Assembly: GCA_964359095.1 (NCBI GenBank) | Contig: CAYHRJ010000042.1 | Location: 1 to 9,334 of the forward strand | Direction of reading: 5' to 3' | Origin: JACRJW01 sp964359095 | GTDB lineage: Bacteria; Patescibacteriota; Patescibacteriia; UBA9934; GWF2-40-263 | Length of the DNA: 9,334 bases | Shown: piece by piece, positions 6,321-9,334 of the stretch | Layout of the letters: each line of letters opens with the position of its first letter | Numbering within the stretch: the first letter of the stretch is position 1 | Notes under the pieces: model-generated | Databases searched by the model: none | Seen by the model: the letters and a program-made list of their open reading frames with translations, nothing else | What the model was told of the DNA's origin: nothing | Program-made: the position numbers and the translations under genes

Positions 6321-8975
6321 TTATGAAAACTTTTGTAAAACCTTTTGCAGTTCCTCTTGTGTTGCAGCTTTGTCTTCCGGAGGGAAAAGCTTGCTTGCTT
6401 CCATTACCACATGTTTTGCCATAATAGCCGGCAGATCGTCAATACTTTCTGCAATATCACCACGGCTATATGGCGTGTTATAGATTTCTGGCACGGATCT
6501 TGCCGTCTCTGTAAGGCCAATGCCAACGACGACAGCATTCAATTTCCCAAGCTCTTCGGCAAGCTGTTGAACAAGAACAGGATTATCCGGACCGCCATCA
6601 GAACAGGCAAAGACGAGTCGCAGTCTGGAATCCTTTTTATTCTGTTTTTTTTCACTCTCCAATTCTTTTTTTATTTGCTCATAAATATAGGTCAATGCCG
6701 CGACGTCTCCATTGCCGCCGCCTTGATTTGTTAAACTGTGCCAGTACTTTACTTTATCGGCTGCAATAAACGCTCCGGAGAGAGGCTTGTCTTCATCAAT
6801 CTCATCAGGGGCACTGCCACGAAAAGAAATTCCTTCTGTACGAACAGAAAGAGCATTTTCATACGGCAAATGCGCGCTCTCGATATTTTTTTCAAAACGA
6901 TGCAACGAAGACAGTATGAGATAAGCCGCTCTTCGCTGCATTTTCCATAATGACTCTCCTTCGGCCGTCGATGCCATCATACTGCCGGATTTATCCGCGA
7001 TAATATAAACATCAAAACCGGCGAATGTTTTTTGTATGTCCTTTTTTTCAATAGATTTCTCGCGTGAAGCCGGATCCACATCTCCAGCCATCGAACCTAA
7101 CACGTGTGGAACCATGTGCGTGATTGCCTCCCCGCCTTCATTTTTTCTCATCGGTCCTTCGTAGGCCGGAACAATGTTTTTTCGATGCCTGATAATAGAC
7201 GTAAATACCTCGGAAAGAACATCAACAACTTTTTCTCCCTTTGCTAAACGAGTCTGATCAGCTTTGTTGATCTCCCTCACAATCTGGCGCGCTTCCTTCA
7301 TTTCAATACCGGTCGCCTTCGTGAGATCGCGCTCTTCCTTGGTATAGCTGAGCTGTTCCTTTCGTTCCGCTAACTTTTTTCGAAGCGCCTCGAGCTGTTC
7401 ATCAGTGATGCTTTGCGCCTCCTGCTCCCCGTAATCTCCTGGGACTTTTTGATTCGGCCCCTTCAGTTGTTCTTCCTCGAGGTTCTGGTCGCCGGGAGGG
7501 GTGGCATCAACGCGTGCCCATCGACCTGTCATGTTGTCCCACTCTTCACTCCAAGCATGCCCGGTACCGGAATTGATCTCCGAGTTCCCTGCGACATTTT
7601 TTCCTTTGACACTGTGACCGACGACATGACGGACGGGGATGTTCAACTGGGCGCAGAGCGCGGCGAAATAGGTGTTGGCCACGTCGCAGTCCGCTTGTCG
7701 ACGCTCGTCGATCGCGCCGAAATATCCCTGAGGATCAGTATCGTAAATCGCGTTAAACGAGCTGTCGTTCGAGTAGTTCAGATGACGACGCGTATAGGAT
7801 GCGAGCGCCCTTGCTTGGATAATGGTTTCTTTTTTTGTGGAACGGACCTTTTTTATTTCTTCTTGTGTCCCTTCTGAAAACCGCGCTGGCATCTCTGGCA
7901 CTTTGGCCTTCGTGCGACCTACGGGGCCGTAGGTTTTTTCCGAAACGGGAGACAGAATGATGTTTACATCAACCACTCCCTCACCCTCAACCATGATGAC
8001 GACGTCGCCGTTGTGATCCTGCTGTAAGAAATACTTGCCATGGCATTCAACCCTGGACACGCCGTGCGTATAAGGCGTGGGAACGTTCACCCATTGGTTC
8101 GCGACCAGCTGGGACCGGACGTTCAAATTCAACAATCCCTTCTTCGCGTCTTCCTTTTCGCACTTCGGTACAAATTGAACTTCTTTGTACTCATAAGACG
8201 GTTCGACCCAGGTATTGCGGGTCGCGTCCCAAACAGACAACGACTGCTCGCGATAATACCCGCCATAGGCCGGAAAGATGGACCAGAGTGCTGGGACTCG
8301 CTCGCCCTCCTTGAGCCGTTCCATCTCGTCCATTCCAGGTTTGCTTTCGTTTCTGCGTTCGGGGGGATTCTTCGGAGCTCCCTTGAGCTTCTGTTGTCGA
8401 ACCATCCTCGTATCATCGTCCATGAGGTTCCCTTCACGCCTGTCGAGCGCGCGGCGACCGGCCAGATATCCATCGAAGCGTGTGTCCAGACGATTCAGCT
8501 TGACCTCCCATGATTGCGTTTCCGAGACGAGGACATCCAAGTCACCGGATTCTTTTAGATCAGAAAGCTTTCGTTGGTTTTCTTCAAATCTCGGCTCATA
8601 CACATGACCACACAACTCAGCAATGATCGCTAAATGCAGATCGGCGACGCGTGGTGAAAACGCGCCGATTCGACCCTCCGCGGCATCAAGAAGACGGTTT
8701 CTCTCCTCATCTTTTTCAGTATCCGAAAGGGAAGAATGATTGACGGCATCAATATCCTCGAATAGTTGATAGAAGCTCGGGAACTTGCGCTCGTGTAATT
8801 GTTTGCGCACATCCGCGAACGCCTCGATAGTCTCAACGGCGGCAGCTGCGTCCTCAAAGCTCTCGCCTAAAAGCGCGGCCTCATGAGACCGCTCGACGAC
8901 ACTCGCTCTGCGAGATACGTTGCCTGATTTTTGCGTATCAACGGGTGGCGCGAATCCTTCTGGCGACCTTCTCAT
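6321..8975 (-). CDS. Transglutaminase-like + VWA domain fusion protein
   Basis: An 884-residue cytoplasmic-looking protein with no signal peptide or membrane span. Residues 1-220 are charged, probably helical and unrecognised. Residues about 225-345 are rich in aromatic and beta-type sequence (YGGYYREQSLSVWD onward), possibly an Ig-like or substrate-binding module. Residues about 382-496 form a transglutaminase-like core with an intact triad: C430 in ADCDVAN, H473 in GHAW and D490 in RVDATPP. Such domains act as cysteine proteases, amidases or cross-linkers. A charged helical linker (about 520-600) leads to a VWA domain (about 653-825) with a complete metal-binding MIDAS: DKSGS (D661, S663, S665), a candidate T749 and D793 in SDGG. 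The MoxR-like ATPase gene starts 36 bases after the stop. Its ATG overlaps the TGA of the small upstream gene. The natural substrate is unknown; ATPase-controlled proteolysis or protein modification is inferred from the architecture. Confidence 0.9.
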   Translation of the reverse strand: MRRSPEGFAPPVDTQKSGNVSRRASVVERSHEAALLGESFEDAAAAVETIEAFADVRKQLHERKFPSFYQLFEDIDAVNHSSLSDTEKDEERNRLLDAAEGRIGAFSPRVADLHLAIIAELCGHVYEPRFEENQRKLSDLKESGDLDVLVSETQSWEVKLNRLDTRFDGYLAGRRALDRREGNLMDDDTRMVRQQKLKGAPKNPPERRNESKPGMDEMERLKEGERVPALWSIFPAYGGYYREQSLSVWDATRNTWVEPSYEYKEVQFVPKCEKEDAKKGLLNLNVRSQLVANQWVNVPTPYTHGVSRVECHGKYFLQQDHNGDVVIMVEGEGVVDVNIILSPVSEKTYGPVGRTKAKVPEMPARFSEGTQEEIKKVRSTKKETIIQARALASYTRRHLNYSNDSSFNAIYDTDPQGYFGAIDERRQADCDVANTYFAALCAQLNIPVRHVVGHSVKGKNVAGNSEINSGTGHAWSEEWDNMTGRWARVDATPPGDQNLEEEQLKGPNQKVPGDYGEQEAQSITDEQLEALRKKLAERKEQLSYTKEERDLTKATGIEMKEARQIVREINKADQTRLAKGEKVVDVLSEVFTSIIRHRKNIVPAYEGPMRKNEGGEAITHMVPHVLGSMAGDVDPASREKSIEKKDIQKTFAGFDVYIIADKSGSMMASTAEGESLWKMQRRAAYLILSSLHRFEKNIESAHLPYENALSVRTEGISFRGSAPDEIDEDKPLSGAFIAADKVKYWHSLTNQGGGNGDVAALTYIYEQIKKELESEKKQNKKDSRLRLVFACSDGGPDNPVLVQQLAEELGKLNAVVVGIGLTETARSVPEIYNTPYSRGDIAESIDDLPAIMAKHVVMEASKLFPPEDKAATQEELQKVLQKFS

Positions 8976-9118
8976 AATGAGGTAAATTCATCTGGCTGTT
9001 GAGCGATAAATTGCCAGTACAATGCGTTGAGTTTATCCGCTTTCTCATGGTTGTGCAACAGGCTTGCACAACCGCATCCGCTTTTCGCCGTACAATCGCG
9101 CACTCTTGTTGAAAACAC
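8972..9118 (-). CDS. Probable small Cys-containing protein overlapping the VWA gene start
   Basis: A 48-residue frame from a GTG at 9118 to a TGA at 8972-8974 that overlaps the ATG of the VWA gene as ATGA, the same junction used elsewhere in this operon. The C-terminal half, HEKADKLNALYWQFIAQQ then PDEFTSL, has a natural protein composition and predicted helix. The N-terminal half holds a compact cysteine cluster, DCTAKSGCGC (three Cys in nine residues), possibly metal-binding. I do not recognise a family. The start is uncertain: GTG 9118 is the first start-type codon after an in-frame stop, apart from CTG, with only GGTGG directly before it; GTG 9103 is an alternative. A longer frame overlaps on the same strand (8938-9210), but it ignores the ATGA junction and its C-terminal part reads less naturally. 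Real coding is likely, function unknown. Confidence 0.5.
   Translation of the reverse strand: MFSTRVRDCTAKSGCGCASLLHNHEKADKLNALYWQFIAQQPDEFTSL
9049..9073. repeat. Perfect inverted repeat (10-bp stem, 5-base loop)
   Basis: GGTTGTGCAA (9049-9058) and TTGCACAACC (9064-9073) are perfect reverse complements around the loop CAGGC. It lies inside the probable small gene, spanning its Cys-rich half and the beginning of its helical half. No run of T follows on either strand, so it is not a typical intrinsic terminator. It could be an RNA structure affecting translation of the small gene and the coupled VWA gene, or a protein-binding site. Confidence 0.6.
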
Positions 9119-9122
9119 CCAC

Positions 9123-9144
9123 CACGTCGGTCGCGACCGACGTG
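9123..9144. repeat. Perfect 22-bp palindrome between the upstream gene and the small gene
   Basis: Each half is CACGTCGGTCG or its exact reverse complement. As RNA it would fold as a 9-bp GC-rich stem with a CGCG tetraloop. It lies 75 bases beyond the stop codon of the GC-rich upstream frame and 4 bases before the GTG of the small gene. On the minus strand it is followed by GTGGGTGTTTTC, at best a weak terminator tail. Possible roles are a dimeric regulator's operator, a terminator or attenuator, or the hairpin/cruciform that DGRs use just downstream of their variable regions. Confidence 0.65.
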
Positions 9145-9180
9145 ACCCATTGACCAGTCTTTCCCTTCTGGCTTTACAAA

Positions 9181-9219
9181 ATCAAAGTTCAAAGGAAAAA
9201 CAAGGTTCAAAGATCAAAA
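9181..9219. repeat. A-rich short direct repeats just after the upstream stop codon
   Basis: CAAAGTTCAAAG (9183-9194) and CAAGGTTCAAAG (9201-9212) are 11/12 identical copies offset by 18 bases, flanked on the outside by ATCAAAG (9181-9187) and ATCAAAA (9213-9219). In coding sense this is a T-rich tract of TTTGAAC/TTTGATC units that starts immediately after the TAA at 9220. It sharply separates the GC-rich upstream frame from the palindrome. It contains -35-like TTGAAC motifs but no convincing -10, so a promoter is not called. Confidence 0.45.
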
Positions 9220-9333
9220 TTACACCCTCACCGCGGAACGTACACCGACGGCCCCGCCCACAACGCCAGGGCCGCGCCTGCCCAAGTCGGCCTGCCGACC
9301 GACCCGGTTCCAGTCCGCGACCGGGACGTAGTC
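9220..9333 (-). CDS. C-terminal end of a protein with a DGR variable-region-like tail (partial)
   Basis: The last 37 codons of a minus-strand frame are visible, opening DYVPVADWNRVGRQADL and ending GVRSAVRV then TAA at 9220-9222. The segment is about 74% GC with few adenines on the coding strand (10 of 112 bases, against 19 thymines). Of the first 30 codons, 20 end in C or T, while the final codons (GTA CGT TCC GCG GTG AGG GTG) look unlike that pattern. This is what is expected where AAC/AAT codons of a template repeat have been rewritten at adenines in a DGR variable region, and the GVR-x-A-V tail resembles the end of C-type-lectin-fold DGR target proteins. The rest of the gene, the template repeat and the reverse transcriptase are outside the window, so an ordinary GC-rich gene end, or non-coding GC-rich DNA, remains possible. 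Confidence 0.45.
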   Translation of the reverse strand, partial: DYVPVADWNRVGRQADLGRRGPGVVGGAVGVRSAVRV

Positions 9334-9334
9334 G

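Noticed and set aside
8938..9210. A 90-codon minus-strand frame overlapping the small gene and the VWA start
   Set aside because: Its end lies out of frame inside the VWA gene, its C-terminal half has an unnatural composition, and it would ignore the ATGA junction used by the other frame. Its first part, from the ATG near 9150, could still be real, so this is a preference rather than proof.
9145..9219. A sigma-70 promoter in the T-rich tract before the small gene
   Set aside because: TTGAAC-like -35 elements occur, but no convincing -10 lies at the right spacing, and the repeats themselves generate these matches.
1..9334. TGA recoded as a sense codon (as in some CPR lineages)
   Set aside because: TGA serves as the stop of several well-bounded genes in ATGA junctions, and the proteins end at their expected lengths.
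9220..9334. A structured RNA gene (tRNA, RNase P or similar) in the GC-rich right edge
   Set aside because: No acceptor/anticodon layout or known conserved core could be found by eye; only short chance stems such as GTCGG-CCTG-CCGAC (9286-9299) are present.
1..9334. CRISPR array, insertion sequence or transposase remnants
   Set aside because: No regularly spaced repeats, terminal inverted repeats or transposase-like frames were seen.

Overview
The window reads as a piece of a Candidate Phyla Radiation (Patescibacteria-like) bacterial chromosome of roughly 50% GC. The evidence is the tight packing, chains of 4-base ATGA overlaps between genes, the scpA-scpB-D-Ala-D-Ala carboxypeptidase order, and a large soluble transglutaminase/VWA protein next to a divergent MoxR-like ATPase. 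TGA is used as a normal stop, so the recoded-TGA lineages are unlikely. The assignment is inferred from sequence character; no marker gene for taxonomy is present.

Almost everything is on the minus strand and reads right to left. At the far right (about 9220-9333) is the last 37 codons of a protein that enters from outside the window. It is far richer in GC than the rest, has few adenines on its coding strand and many NNC/NNT codons, and ends in a GVRSAVRV tail. This resembles the variable region of a diversity-generating retroelement (DGR) target, but the template repeat and reverse transcriptase are not in view. A 244-bp spacer follows, holding T-rich direct repeats (coding sense), a perfect 22-bp palindrome, a second perfect hairpin, and a probable small Cys-containing gene (8972-9118) whose TGA overlaps the next ATG.

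Next come two large genes: an 884-residue protein with an intact transglutaminase-like Cys-His-Asp triad followed by a VWA domain with an intact MIDAS (6321-8975), and a MoxR/AAA_5-type ATPase (4024-6285). MoxR ATPases and VWA proteins commonly work as a remodelling pair. Here the VWA partner also carries a putative protease/cross-linking domain. With the DGR-like protein and the small gene just upstream, this may be a diversified-sensor, transducer and effector cassette; that is the main speculative idea offered.

The left half is core-function: scpA and scpB (the kleisin and winged-helix partners of SMC), a D-alanyl-D-alanine carboxypeptidase, a small COG2426-type membrane transporter and a GT4 glycosyltransferase, joined mostly by ATGA overlaps and therefore probably one operon for chromosome segregation and cell envelope work. 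That operon ends in a compact bidirectional terminator (90-113), shared with a convergent plus-strand gene of which only the last 29 codons are visible.
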